A stretch of 64,000 nt of DNA, taken from Clostridiales bacterium 38-18. GTDB lineage: Bacteria > Bacillota > Clostridia > Peptostreptococcales > Acidaminobacteraceae. The notes beneath the pieces are model-generated. The model searched no databases and was not told the origin of the DNA. It was given only the letters and a program-made list of their open reading frames with translations. Below are positions 26,222 through 33,865 of the stretch, one piece after another (position 1 is the stretch's first letter; each line of letters opens with the position of its first letter). Location of the stretch: the NCBI GenBank assembly GCA_001897605.1, contig MKTL01000002.1, positions 206,683-270,682 on the forward strand, in the 5' to 3' direction. Position numbers and translations under genes: made by a program.

Positions 26222-26812
26222 GTGAAAAAGTCAAAGGCAAGTGTTACGATTGAAGCAACACTGGTAATTACCATTACCATGCTACTGATGATTACATTAG
26301 TAGGATCAATATTGAGCTTGTATATCGATGAACAGCTCGAGTTTGCTTTATTAAACACAAAGAATGAATTAGAAGTTGCAAGTATGCCCTTTATAGGACA
26401 TGAAAAAGCTATCAGAAGAACGTTAAATGAAGCCATTCTTTGTGAGATAGCCACTTGGCTTTATCATAGGGAGCTGGAAAAAACTGAAATTGATCAGCTG
26501 ATAGGCAACCTAGATATTGATGTCAATTTTGATGAGCTAGGAATGGGGCAATTGTCACTTTCCTATAATTATACATTACCAACATTTTTAGGTAGGCATC
26601 AATTTACGCTCCCATTCTCGCCGGTCGTTTATTCTGATGGTGACCAAAAAAACTCAAAAACTGTATTTATAACCACATACGGGGAGAAGTTTCACCGAGA
26701 AGAGTGCCATTATCTCCGAAAAAGTAAATTTGGAGTTTCAATTGACAAGGCTCGCGAAGCTGGATACACCCCTTGCAAGGTTTGCTATTCCAGTGAGCCA
26801 TCTATTAATTAA
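26222..26812 (+). CDS. TadE-like protein with C-terminal Cys/His metal-binding motif
   Basis: A 196-residue protein. The N-terminus VKKSKASVTIEATLVITITM is a clear prepilin/TadE signature (basic leader, then S-V-T-I-E). After an extracellular region, the C-terminus has HREECHYLRKS...GYTPCKVC, a Cys-x3/Cys-x2-Cys plus His pattern reminiscent of the small zinc-binding end of Ada-like or nuclease-associated domains. The start is GTG 26222 after GAGG; an earlier GTG at 26216 overlaps the site. Its place between the coiled-coil protein and a kinase gene suggests one operon. The metal tail on a TadE protein is unusual. Confidence 0.65.
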   Translation: MKKSKASVTIEATLVITITMLLMITLVGSILSLYIDEQLEFALLNTKNELEVASMPFIGHEKAIRRTLNEAILCEIATWLYHRELEKTEIDQLIGNLDIDVNFDELGMGQLSLSYNYTLPTFLGRHQFTLPFSPVVYSDGDQKNSKTVFITTYGEKFHREECHYLRKSKFGVSIDKAREAGYTPCKVCYSSEPSIN

Positions 26813-26824
26813 AGGAGAAAGCAT

Positions 26825-27538
26825 ATGCCTAGAGTGGATTCACATAGTTTCTCGTCTTTCAATGAAAACGATAGTTTAAAAAATACAAATAATGCCATAA
26901 ACATAAGGGTGGATTCAAAAACAGGCCTGTCAGTTCTAGAGAAGATTGTACCAATCCATAGAGGACTTAATGAAATTGCTATTTTATCTAAGCTCAACCA
27001 ATCCAACTTTAATTCCTACCCGGCTATGCACGGCTATGAAATTATTGGCAATCATATGAAAATTACTTGCCAGTATATTAAAGGGAGGACCTTAAAACAA
27101 TGGCTAGAGAAATCTGGTGATCGACAACGTTTAATAAATGTATTTCCGTTGATATTTGAAAATGCAATTAGAGCGTTGTTCGCCTTGCATGATGCTGGGG
27201 TTTTACATTTAGATATCAAACCTGAAAATCTCGTTATAGATGAATGCTATAATGTCTATCTTATTGATTTTTCGAATTCAATCACTTACGACGAAAAGCA
27301 TCTTATAAAGGAAACTGTCGGAACTTTTAAATATTTATCTCCAGAGATGATGTTGGAATTCCATAGGGTTGATTATGAAACCGACTTTTTTAGTTTGGGT
27401 AAATCACTTCTTGAGGTCATTTGTAAAAATGAAACGAGGATCACCCAAGAGCTTCTAGGCACATTATTAAGAGTCTGCCAAATCGATCCAATCAAAAGAA
27501 AAAATAATATGAAGGATTTAAGAAAAACACTTGCATAA
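26825..27538 (+). CDS. Ser/Thr protein kinase, cytoplasmic, compact
   Basis: A 237-residue eukaryotic-type kinase without a membrane segment or PASTA repeats. Catalytic loop HLDIKPENL (about 138-146), metal motif DFSN in place of DFG, activation-segment end YLSPEM. The N-lobe is short and the Gly-rich loop is not recognisable; a candidate beta-3 Lys is in VLEKIVPI. The start at 26825 follows AAGGAG. It follows the TadE-like genes, so it may regulate their assembly or secretion. Activity is likely but not certain because of the weak N-lobe and DFS variant. Confidence 0.8.
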   Translation: MPRVDSHSFSSFNENDSLKNTNNAINIRVDSKTGLSVLEKIVPIHRGLNEIAILSKLNQSNFNSYPAMHGYEIIGNHMKITCQYIKGRTLKQWLEKSGDRQRLINVFPLIFENAIRALFALHDAGVLHLDIKPENLVIDECYNVYLIDFSNSITYDEKHLIKETVGTFKYLSPEMMLEFHRVDYETDFFSLGKSLLEVICKNETRITQELLGTLLRVCQIDPIKRKNNMKDLRKTLA

Positions 27539-27559
27539 AATGGTATTATCGTATACAAT
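27531..27559 (+). promoter_or_regulatory. Promoter of the zinc-ribbon micro-protein
   Basis: TTGCAT (27531-27536), 17-base spacer, TACAAT (27554-27559). The -35 is inside the end of the kinase gene and the -10 is inside one arm of the inverted repeat. Confidence 0.6.
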
Positions 27560-27582
27560 CTAGACAAAGGATAATTGTATAC
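27551..27582. repeat. Inverted repeat over the promoter (candidate operator)
   Basis: GTATACAAT (27551-27559) and ATTGTATAC (27574-27582), perfect 9-bp arms with 14 bases between. It covers the -10 and the start of transcription of the gene at 27607, the position expected for a repressor site. It could also form an RNA hairpin if transcribed from upstream. Confidence 0.5.
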
Positions 27583-27606
27583 AGTAATACGTTTTGGAGG
27601 TGGCTT

Positions 27607-27762
27607 ATGAAGGAAGCAGTAAAAGAAAATCAATTTGACGTTACGTATTGTAAAAGATGTGGCGATGAAAAGAAGGTTAATAAGTTTGGTCTTTGTAAGT
27701 CTTGTGAATCAGAAGTGGATTATGAGTATGCAATGATGTATGAAACTAAAACTAAGGAATAA
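27607..27762 (+). CDS. Zinc-ribbon micro-protein, 51 residues
   Basis: A 51-residue protein with CKRC (residues 14-17) and CKSC (31-34), a two-knuckle zinc ribbon. The remainder is charged. GGAGGTGG lies just before ATG 27607. The last six codons (TKTKE-stop region) belong to the first copy of a 19-bp tandem repeat, so repeat expansion occurred at the gene end. Function unknown; such small ribbons often bind RNA or a protein partner. Confidence 0.75.
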   Translation: MKEAVKENQFDVTYCKRCGDEKKVNKFGLCKSCESEVDYEYAMMYETKTKE

Positions 27763-27810
27763 AACTAAAACTAAGGAATAAAACTAAAACTAAGGAATAA
27801 AACTAAAACC
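27743..27810 (+). repeat. 19-bp tandem repeat, three copies plus a partial
   Basis: Unit AAAACTAAAACTAAGGAAT. Copies begin near 27743 (one base short), 27761, 27780 and 27799 (partial). The first copy encodes the C-terminus and stop of the zinc-ribbon gene; the others are untranslated. It lies directly before the terminator. Confidence 0.9.
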
Positions 27811-27811
27811 T

Positions 27812-27844
27812 AGGCACACCAATGGTGTGCTTCAATTTTTTTTT
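27812..27844 (+). terminator. Terminator after the zinc-ribbon gene
   Basis: AGGCACACC / GGTGTGCTT stem of nine pairs (one G-U) with an AAT loop, followed by CAATTTTTTTTT. Confidence 0.9.
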
Positions 27845-27945
27845 GATCCAAACATATTTAAGAATGCTTCAACAGCTCATTTAGCAACTCTTAATTTGAT
27901 TTACAGAAAATACATAAAATTTTATTAATCTTAAATAAGGAACTA

Positions 27946-27954
27946 TGTTATAAT
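27946..27954 (+). promoter_or_regulatory. Extended -10 promoter of panG-panB
   Basis: TGTTATAAT with TGn extension and perfect TATAAT (27949-27954); no clear -35. Between 27845 and 27945 I see only AT-rich sequence. Confidence 0.6.
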
Positions 27955-27959
27955 GAACG

Positions 27960-28098
27960 TGATAGTACCCTTTGGGACTATACTTAGATGTGTTATTTTT
28001 TACAATGAAAATCGGCTCTGAGCATTTGCCCGAGACTGAGAAGCATAATGAAATGGATGCTCTTTTTGTCTTGTGCAGAAAGAGTTTTTTGATTTTTT
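27960..28098 (+). promoter_or_regulatory. Leader with hairpin and intrinsic terminator before panG (candidate attenuator)
   Basis: The leader starts with the hairpin ATAGT(A)CCC-TTT-GGGACTAT (27962-27982, one bulged A). A terminator follows: CTCTTTTTG (28060-28068) / CAGAAAGAG (28076-28084), then two runs of six T. AGCAT (28042 region) and ATGCT (28057 region) could form a competing antiterminator. The first codon of panG is only 19 bases beyond the T-runs. This is transcription attenuation architecture; it may belong to the pan RNA motif, but I cannot confirm the class. Confidence 0.55.
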
Positions 28099-28116
28099 GT
28101 TACAGGAAGTGAAAAG

Positions 28117-28995
28117 ATGAAGATCGCTTTTATTGGTGCAGGAAAAGTTGGACAATCATTGGCCATTTATTTAAAGAAACATCGATTTGAACTTGTGGGT
28201 TTTTATTCGAGAAACCCGAAGGCGTTGGAATTAGATGAGCGATTAGTAGATGCCTATGTCACAGATGATTTATATGGGGTAATTGGTAGTGCGGACATTA
28301 TCGGTATAACCGTGTCAGATGACCAGATCAACTCAGTGATTACTCAAATCATGAATGAAGGTATAGCAACTGAAAATAAAGCATTTTTTCATACCAGTGG
28401 CGTACATTCTGTGGATGGTTTAAATCAGCTTTCGAATCATGTTTTTACGCTTCATCCACTGAGAGCATTTACCTCAATTGTGGAGAATACGGATGAACTG
28501 TCAAATGTCTATTATGGCATTGAAAATGAGTCGGTTATAAAAGCGTTTGGACTTGATTTGCTATTTCCACGACATATTAAAGTAGATAGCTCTAGTAAAG
28601 CACAATATCACGCTTCGGCTGTGATTGCATCGAATTATTTGGTAACCGTTGTAAATCTTGCCATCGACCAGTTAATGGCTCTCGGATATACGGCTGAGAT
28701 CGCTCAAAATGCATTATGGCCACTCATAACGAATACGATATCGAATATAGAAAAAGTTGGTGCTAAGTCGGCATTGACTGGACCTATCGCTCGTGGAGAC
28801 AGTGGCACAATAAAAATGCATTTAAACGCACTTTCACAGAAAGACCGTGAAACGTATATTGCCTTAGCCAGACAAACCGTTTCGCTTTCGAACCAATCAA
28901 AGGAAAAGAAAGACGAAATCATTTCTGTTCTTGAGGAGGATGATTATGACAAAGATCACAACATCAACTTTTTTAAACCACAAAATGAATCATGA
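28117..28995 (+). CDS. panG: Rossmann/DUF2520 protein, probable ketopantoate reductase PanG
   Basis: A 292-residue dehydrogenase-like protein. The N-terminal Rossmann fold has GAGKVGQSL (residues 7-15); the C-terminal helical DUF2520-type domain contains [23 protein letters not shown] and [12 protein letters not shown]2520 proteins next to panBCD include PanG, an NADPH ketopantoate reductase found in place of PanE. The pathway here otherwise lacks this step, so the assignment fits. It overlaps panB by 50 bases, implying tight coupling. Start at 28117 follows AGGAAG. Without assay a different reductase role remains possible. Confidence 0.75.
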   Translation: MKIAFIGAGKVGQSLAIYLKKHRFELVGFYSRNPKALELDERLVDAYVTDDLYGVIGSADIIGITVSDDQINSVITQIMNEGIATENKAFFHTSGVHSVDGLNQLSNHVFTLHPLRAFTSIVENTDELSNVYYGIENESVIKAFGLDLLFPRHIKVDSSSKAQYHASAVIASNYLVTVVNLAIDQLMALGYTAEIAQNALWPLITNTISNIEKVGAKSALTGPIARGDSGTIKMHLNALSQKDRETYIALARQTVSLSNQSKEKKDEIISVLEEDDYDKDHNINFFKPQNES

Positions 28996-29776
28996 AAAAA
29001 TTACCGTGCTAACGGCTTATGATTATTCAATGGCAAGTCTTTTAGATGAGGCGGGAATTGAATGTCTGCTTGTAGGGGATTCATTGGGGATGACCATGCT
29101 CGGCTACGAGGATACGCTTGCAGTGACGATGGAAGATATGATCCATCATACAAAAGCGGTTAAAAGAGGGGCAAAATTTGCTATGGTTGTGGCAGATATG
29201 CCATTTATGAGCTATCATGTCAGCGATGAAGAAGCTGTAAGAAATGCGGCACGTTTTATAAAAGAAGCAGGTGCTCACGCGATTAAACTTGAAGGTGGCT
29301 TTAATGTAAAGACGCGTATAGAGGCAATTATCGCTGCACAAATCCCTGTAATGGGACACTTAGGATTAACACCACAATCGGTTAACGCCTTTGGTGGATT
29401 TAAAGTTCAAGGCAAATCAAAAGTGCAAGCGAAAAAATTAATTGAGGAAGCAAAATTACTTGAATCCTTGGGTTGCTTTGCCATTGTATTAGAATGTATT
29501 CCAGCTAAATTAGCACAGTTGATCTCGAGTCAACTCAGCATACCAACCATTGGAATAGGTGCTGGAAGTGGCTGTGATGGGCAGGTTTTGGTCATTCAAG
29601 ATCTGCTGGGCATGTACTCGGATTTATCACCGAAGTTTGTCAAACCGTATGCCAATCTGAAGCCAATCATAATTGACGCGGCAAAAGCATATGCAAGTGA
29701 AGTGAAAAGTGGCGATTTCCCAGAAGAAAAGCATACCTTCAAAATAGATGAGTCTGTTCTAGATAAACTTTATTAA
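28946..29776 (+). CDS. panB: 3-methyl-2-oxobutanoate hydroxymethyltransferase
   Basis: A 276-residue TIM-barrel enzyme transferring a hydroxymethyl group from 5,10-methylene-THF to 2-oxoisovalerate to give ketopantoate. Motifs: [12 protein letters not shown] (residues 19-30), [13 protein letters not shown] (substrate/Mg Asp), [14 protein letters not shown] and [14 protein letters not shown]. The start is ATG 28946 after GAGGAGG; earlier in-frame starts overlap the site. It lies in a 50-base overlap with panG. It ends just before a tandem repeat array and a separate promoter for panC. Confidence 0.96.
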   Translation: MTKITTSTFLNHKMNHEKITVLTAYDYSMASLLDEAGIECLLVGDSLGMTMLGYEDTLAVTMEDMIHHTKAVKRGAKFAMVVADMPFMSYHVSDEEAVRNAARFIKEAGAHAIKLEGGFNVKTRIEAIIAAQIPVMGHLGLTPQSVNAFGGFKVQGKSKVQAKKLIEEAKLLESLGCFAIVLECIPAKLAQLISSQLSIPTIGIGAGSGCDGQVLVIQDLLGMYSDLSPKFVKPYANLKPIIIDAAKAYASEVKSGDFPEEKHTFKIDESVLDKLY

Positions 29777-29794
29777 CGAAATATCGAAATGAAG

Positions 29795-29864
29795 TTAAAG
29801 AAGATAAGATAAAGAAGATAAGATAAAGAAGATAAGTTAAAGAAGATAAGTTAAAGAAGATAAG
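29795..29864 (+). repeat. 14-bp tandem repeat, five copies
   Basis: Unit (T/A)TAAAGAAGATAAG, copies starting at 29795, 29809, 29823, 29837 and 29851; they differ only in the first base (T,A,A,T,T). All purine-rich on this strand, located between panB and panC. It contains no stop/start signals of note and no dyad symmetry. Confidence 0.92.
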
Positions 29865-29882
29865 TGAATCGTGTGAATCATA

Positions 29883-29910
29883 TTGAAGTAATTTATAAAA
29901 TAAATATTAT
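29883..29910 (+). promoter_or_regulatory. Promoter of panCD
   Basis: TTGAAG (29883-29888), 16-base spacer, TATTAT (29905-29910), 22 bases before the panC start, after the repeat array. Moderate match. Confidence 0.45.
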
Positions 29911-29931
29911 AGATGAGATATGAGGTGAAGA

Positions 29932-30789
29932 ATGAAAACAGTTAAAACCATATCTGAGGTAAGAGCTTTTGTAGATGAAAAGCGTAGAGCTGGAAATAGA
30001 ATCGGTTTTGTACCCACAATGGGATTTCTACATGAAGGTCATGCCTCATTAATGAAGGCAGCTAAGGCGAAATGTGACGTTGTCATCGTCAGTATCTTTG
30101 TCAATCCAACGCAGTTTGGTCCGGGTGAAGATCTTGAAACGTACCCACGCGATTTAGTAAGAGACCAAAATACTTGCGAAGCAGTTGGTGTGGATCTAAT
30201 CTTTGCACCTGAGGCATCTGAAATGTATCCTGAGGGTTATTCAACCTATGTGGACTGTGAAGGTGAGATCACGAAGCAACTTTGCGGTGCATCAAGACCG
30301 ACACACTTCAAGGGTGTTACCTCTGTCGTTGCTAAACTTTTTAATATCGTTCAACCTGACTTTGCTTTCTTTGGTCAAAAGGATGCACAACAGATAGCAG
30401 TCATCGAAAAGATGGTTAGAGATTTAAACATGACTGTAAAAATTGTACCGTGTCCAATCGTTAGAGAGTCTGACGGTCTTGCGATGAGTTCAAGAAATAC
30501 GTATCTCTCTGATGAACAGCGTAAGGAAGCGCTCGTTTTGAGTCAATCACTTGAAATAGCTAAAAATAAAATCCAAAATGGTGAAAGAGATGCAAATAAA
30601 ATCAAATCGGCAATTATGGATCACATTCAATCTTCACCACTTGCAGAAATAGATTATGTATCATTAGTTAACGTTAAGACGTTACTACCATTAGTTGTTA
30701 TAGAGGATGAATTCTTAATTGCGCTGGCCGTTAAGTTTGGAAAAACACGTTTGATTGATAATTATAGAGGACAAGTGAGTTTGTCATAG
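29932..30789 (+). CDS. panC: Pantothenate synthetase
   Basis: A 285-residue ligase joining pantoate and beta-alanine with ATP. The nucleotidyl-transferase fold has [13 protein letters not shown] (residues 28-40; HxGH), [13 protein letters not shown] (about 61-73), FGQKDAQQ and the KMSKS-like [11 protein letters not shown]. Start at 29932 follows GAGGTG. panD follows after 13 bases. With panG, panB and panD this completes pantothenate synthesis from 2-oxoisovalerate and aspartate. Confidence 0.96.
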   Translation: MKTVKTISEVRAFVDEKRRAGNRIGFVPTMGFLHEGHASLMKAAKAKCDVVIVSIFVNPTQFGPGEDLETYPRDLVRDQNTCEAVGVDLIFAPEASEMYPEGYSTYVDCEGEITKQLCGASRPTHFKGVTSVVAKLFNIVQPDFAFFGQKDAQQIAVIEKMVRDLNMTVKIVPCPIVRESDGLAMSSRNTYLSDEQRKEALVLSQSLEIAKNKIQNGERDANKIKSAIMDHIQSSPLAEIDYVSLVNVKTLLPLVVIEDEFLIALAVKFGKTRLIDNYRGQVSLS

Positions 30790-30802
30790 GAGGAAGCAAG
30801 GC

Positions 30803-31186
30803 ATGTTATTAACAATGTTTAAGGGTAAAATTCACAGAGCAACTGTAACTGAAGCGAATTTAAACTACGTGGGCAGTATTACAATAGACGAGGATTTATT
30901 AGATGCTGCAGGGATTTTACCTGGTGAGAAAGTACAGATCGTCAATAATAATAATGGTGAAAGACTTGAAACCTATACCATCGCAGGTAAAAGAGGCAGT
31001 GGTGTCATTTGTTTAAATGGTGCAGCTGCTAGACGCGTTCAACCAGGGGATATCGTCATCATAATTGCTTATTGTCTAATCGATGCAGTTGAAGCTAAGA
31101 CGTTGGTTCCAAATGTTGTGGTTTTAGACGCTAATAACCACATCGTAGAAATCGATCATACTGAAAAACACGGCGATATAAAATAG
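30803..31186 (+). CDS. panD: Aspartate 1-decarboxylase, pyruvoyl-dependent
   Basis: A 127-residue proenzyme that makes beta-alanine from aspartate. The self-processing site YVGS places Ser at residue 25 (Gly24-Ser25), which becomes the pyruvoyl group. Conserved [21 protein letters not shown] follows (about 70-90). The start at 30803 ([13 protein letters not shown]) gives the family's usual position of the cleavage site and follows AGGAGG. Product feeds panC in the same transcript. Confidence 0.96.
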   Translation: MLLTMFKGKIHRATVTEANLNYVGSITIDEDLLDAAGILPGEKVQIVNNNNGERLETYTIAGKRGSGVICLNGAAARRVQPGDIVIIIAYCLIDAVEAKTLVPNVVVLDANNHIVEIDHTEKHGDIK

Positions 31187-31189
31187 TTT

Positions 31190-31218
31190 TTGTAACCGTT
31201 TGCATTTTATGTTAGAAT
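31190..31218 (+). promoter_or_regulatory. Promoter of murB
   Basis: TTGTAA (31190-31195), 17-base spacer, TAGAAT (31213-31218). Start of transcription near 31225 excludes the ATG at 31217 and supports murB start at 31253. Confidence 0.7.
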
Positions 31219-31252
31219 GTTAAAGGTCAAATACACTATTGGAGTTTGTAGA

Positions 31253-32155
31253 ATGCTTTTAGATGCACTTTATAAGATATATGAACCAACACAGGTGTTG
31301 GTTGATGATTATATGTCAAATCACACATCGTTTAAAATTGGCGGAAAAGCTGATTTTATCGTCGTGCCTCGTACAATTGAACAAATTGAAAAGACAATAG
31401 ATTTGTGTAAAACCATGAATCAACCTTATTTTATTATGGGTAATGGATCGAATATCCTCGTAGAAGATACTGGCATTCGAGCACTTATTATCAAGATTAG
31501 CGATGGCTTTTCTGAAATAAAAATCGAGGGTGATTTGGTGATTGCTGAAGCAGGTGTCCTTTTATCCAAATTGTCGAAAGTTGTGTGGAAAGAAGCTTTA
31601 CAGGGCTTTGAATTTGCTTCTGGTATTCCTGGAACATTAGGTGGTGCAGTCTACATGAATGCAGGCGCTTATGGCGGTGAGATGAAAGACGTCGTTGAGT
31701 GGGTGGATGTACTGACGATGGAGGGTGTGGTAAAGCGCATCGGTAAATCAGATCTTGAGTTTGGCTATAGAACCAGTATTGTTAGAGATTTAAACTATAT
31801 TGTATTAAGAGTTGGTATTAAGTTGACCTTAGGCAATGTGGAAATTATAAAAGAAATAACCAATGAACTCACAAAAAAACGCGTATCAAAGCAACCGCTC
31901 GATTTACCAAGTGCGGGCAGTACCTTTAAAAGACCGCCAGGGCATTATGCGGGTCAGCTGATAGAAGAGGCTGGGCTTAGAGGACTTAGACATGGCGATG
32001 CACAGGTCTCTGAAAAGCATTGCGGTTTTATTGTCAATCTTGGCAATGCAACCTGTGAAGAAGTGATGGAGTTGATTTCTGTCGTTCAAAAGGTTGTATT
32101 TGATACTTTTGGCGTTACACTTGAACGCGAAGTAAGGTTATTTGGAAAAGAATAG
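31253..32155 (+). CDS. murB: UDP-N-acetylenolpyruvoylglucosamine reductase
   Basis: A 300-residue FAD enzyme that reduces UDP-GlcNAc-enolpyruvate to UDP-MurNAc, an early peptidoglycan step. FAD-binding motifs: NHTSFKIGGKADF (about residues 22-34), MGNGSNIL, SGIPGTLGGAVYMNAGAYGGE; the catalytic Ser is in PSAGSTFKRP (type II MurB), and the C-terminal substrate Glu is within TLEREVRLFG. Start is ATG 31253 after GGAG; the upstream ATG lies before the predicted transcript. First gene before the PHP-rapZ-yvcK-whiA set. Confidence 0.96.
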   Translation: MLLDALYKIYEPTQVLVDDYMSNHTSFKIGGKADFIVVPRTIEQIEKTIDLCKTMNQPYFIMGNGSNILVEDTGIRALIIKISDGFSEIKIEGDLVIAEAGVLLSKLSKVVWKEALQGFEFASGIPGTLGGAVYMNAGAYGGEMKDVVEWVDVLTMEGVVKRIGKSDLEFGYRTSIVRDLNYIVLRVGIKLTLGNVEIIKEITNELTKKRVSKQPLDLPSAGSTFKRPPGHYAGQLIEEAGLRGLRHGDAQVSEKHCGFIVNLGNATCEEVMELISVVQKVVFDTFGVTLEREVRLFGKE

Positions 32156-32166
32156 TAAAATTTATG

Positions 32167-32193
32167 AAAACACTGTGAAAACAGTGTTTTTTA
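32167..32193 (+). terminator. Terminator after murB
   Basis: AAAACACTGT (32167-32176) / ACAGTGTTTT (32181-32190), GAAA loop, then TTATAT. Strong. Confidence 0.88.
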
Positions 32194-32236
32194 TATATAA
32201 CGAATTTGTCAAAATAAAATTAAAACTTGAAAAGAG

Positions 32237-32245
32237 TGGTATAAT
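32237..32245 (+). promoter_or_regulatory. Extended -10 promoter of the PHP-rapZ-yvcK genes
   Basis: TGGTATAAT with TGn extension and perfect TATAAT (32240-32245), 25 bases before the PHP gene; no clear -35. Confidence 0.55.
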
Positions 32246-32270
32246 AAAACTGAGAAAGTGAGGTGTTAAG

Positions 32271-32993
32271 ATGAGACTTATCGCTGATTATCATATGCAT
32301 ACGAAATATAGCGGAGACAGTAAAAATGAACTTGAGGCAATTATCCGTAAAGCGATTGAGTTAAACCTTAAGGAAATCGCAATTACTGATCATGGCCCAG
32401 CACACTCGGGCTATGGTATTAAAAAAGAGAATTTCAAATCGTTAAGAAAAGAAATTGATGAAATGAACATTAAGTATCCTCAGATTAGAGTTTTGCTTGG
32501 GCTTGAGGCAAATATACTTGGAAAAGATGGCAGACTTGACATCGATGAAGAAATGCTCAGTTTGCTAGACTGGGTGAATGCAGGTTACCATTTTGGATCT
32601 AATTTAAAACACGATTTAGGCATTCACTTTGTGAATGTTATGAGTCGCTTTTTTAAGTCTTATCAAAAAAAGGCGGTTGAAATTAATACAAAGGCTATGG
32701 TTGGGGCCATTCTTAGCAACAAAATCAATATGATTACCCATCCTGGTGCAAAAGGGCCTATCGATGTGGCAGAGGTGGCAAAAGCGGCGGCCTCAAAAGG
32801 AACGCTATTAGAGATTAACAATTCTCATGGACATTTGGCCGTTGAGGAAATTAAAATCGCGATGAACTTTGATGTTAAGTTTGCCGTTTGCAGTGATGCA
32901 CATGAGATTGAAAACATCGGTAAGGTAGATCATTCATTGGATAGAGCTTTTATTGCGGGCTTATCAAAGGAAAGAATTTTTAACATTGAATAG
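32271..32993 (+). CDS. PHP-domain phosphatase (histidinol-phosphatase/YcdX type)
   Basis: A 240-residue metal-dependent phosphoesterase. Motifs: DYHMHTKYSGD (residues 5-15), ITDHGPAH (about 39-46), LGLEANI, GYHFG, ITHPGAKG, EINNSH and CSDAH. It is shorter than polymerase PHP domains and lacks extra domains. Start at 32271 follows GAGGTG. It sits before rapZ-yvcK-whiA in many Clostridia. The substrate is unknown; histidine biosynthesis is unlikely because no his genes are near. Confidence 0.85.
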   Translation: MRLIADYHMHTKYSGDSKNELEAIIRKAIELNLKEIAITDHGPAHSGYGIKKENFKSLRKEIDEMNIKYPQIRVLLGLEANILGKDGRLDIDEEMLSLLDWVNAGYHFGSNLKHDLGIHFVNVMSRFFKSYQKKAVEINTKAMVGAILSNKINMITHPGAKGPIDVAEVAKAAASKGTLLEINNSHGHLAVEEIKIAMNFDVKFAVCSDAHEIENIGKVDHSLDRAFIAGLSKERIFNIE

Positions 32994-33002
32994 GAGATTG
33001 AA

Positions 33003-33863
33003 GTGAATTTTATTATTCTATCTGGGCAGTCAGGGGCTGGAAAAAGCCAAGCGAAAAAGGTATTTGAGGATTTGGGGTATTATTGTATTGATAATTTACC
33101 ACCATCGTTGATTCCAAGTTTTATCGAGTTGGTGGAGCAAAACTCTGAGAATATTCAACATGTTGCACTCGTCATAGATATTAGAGGTGGCAAGTTCTTT
33201 AAAGATTTAGAAAACAATCTAAACCTATTAAAGGATAAAGGTTATACTTATCAAGTGTTTTACTTTGAGGCTGACGATCAAATTCTCCTTAAACGATTTA
33301 AGGAAACCAGAAGAACGCATCCACTCGATCCAAATGGTCGAATCGAAGATGCCATTCAGTCTGAAAAGAAAATGCTGTCCGTGCTCAGAGAACAAGCTGA
33401 CTTTGTCATCAATACCAATACGACGACACAGGCACAGCTTAAAAATTCCATTTCAAAAGCACTCTCTATTACTGAGCCACATGTTTCTATGCAGGTGACC
33501 TTTGTTTCCTTTGGGTTTAAAAAAGGACTCCCACTTGATGCGGACTATGTCTTCGATGTGAGATTCCTACCAAATCCTTATTATATTGAGGCGTTGCGCT
33601 CATTGACGGGTAACGAGGCTGAAGTGCAAAATTATGTTATGAGCTTTGATGAGAGCCGTGCATTATTTGAACAAATGCGTCAGTTTTTAGATCTAGTTAT
33701 TCCCAGTATGGTGAAGGATGGTCGAGCACAGCTGGTGATTGCTATTGGCTGTACAGGTGGTCAGCATCGATCGGTAACCTTTGCAAATAAACTTGCTGAT
33801 CATTATAATATTCAGGGATATTCGGCAAATGCCATCCACAGAGAGATTAGAAAGGACAATTAG
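33003..33863 (+). CDS. rapZ: RNase adapter/nucleotide-binding protein RapZ (YvcJ)
   Basis: A 286-residue P-loop protein. Walker A GQSGAGKSQA (about residues 8-17), followed by YYCIDNLPPSLIP; a C-terminal domain with GCTGGQHRSV, the ligand-binding segment linked to amino-sugar sensing in E. coli RapZ. In Firmicutes (YvcJ) it binds GTP and its target is less clear. GTG start after GGAG. Two bases separate it from yvcK; the order rapZ-yvcK-whiA is conserved, here interrupted only by a NUDIX gene. Confidence 0.95.
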   Translation: MNFIILSGQSGAGKSQAKKVFEDLGYYCIDNLPPSLIPSFIELVEQNSENIQHVALVIDIRGGKFFKDLENNLNLLKDKGYTYQVFYFEADDQILLKRFKETRRTHPLDPNGRIEDAIQSEKKMLSVLREQADFVINTNTTTQAQLKNSISKALSITEPHVSMQVTFVSFGFKKGLPLDADYVFDVRFLPNPYYIEALRSLTGNEAEVQNYVMSFDESRALFEQMRQFLDLVIPSMVKDGRAQLVIAIGCTGGQHRSVTFANKLADHYNIQGYSANAIHREIRKDN

Positions 33864-33865
33864 TC

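Noticed and set aside
27743..27810. Possible CRISPR array
   Set aside because: The repeats are contiguous 19-bp units without spacers, so it is a simple tandem repeat.
28000..28060. Purine, preQ1 or tetrahydrofolate riboswitch in the pan leader
   Set aside because: The conserved core sequences of these classes are not present; only the attenuator layout is supported.
29795..29864. Possible CRISPR array or iteron set
   Set aside because: 14-bp contiguous copies with no spacers and no nearby replication initiator or cas genes.
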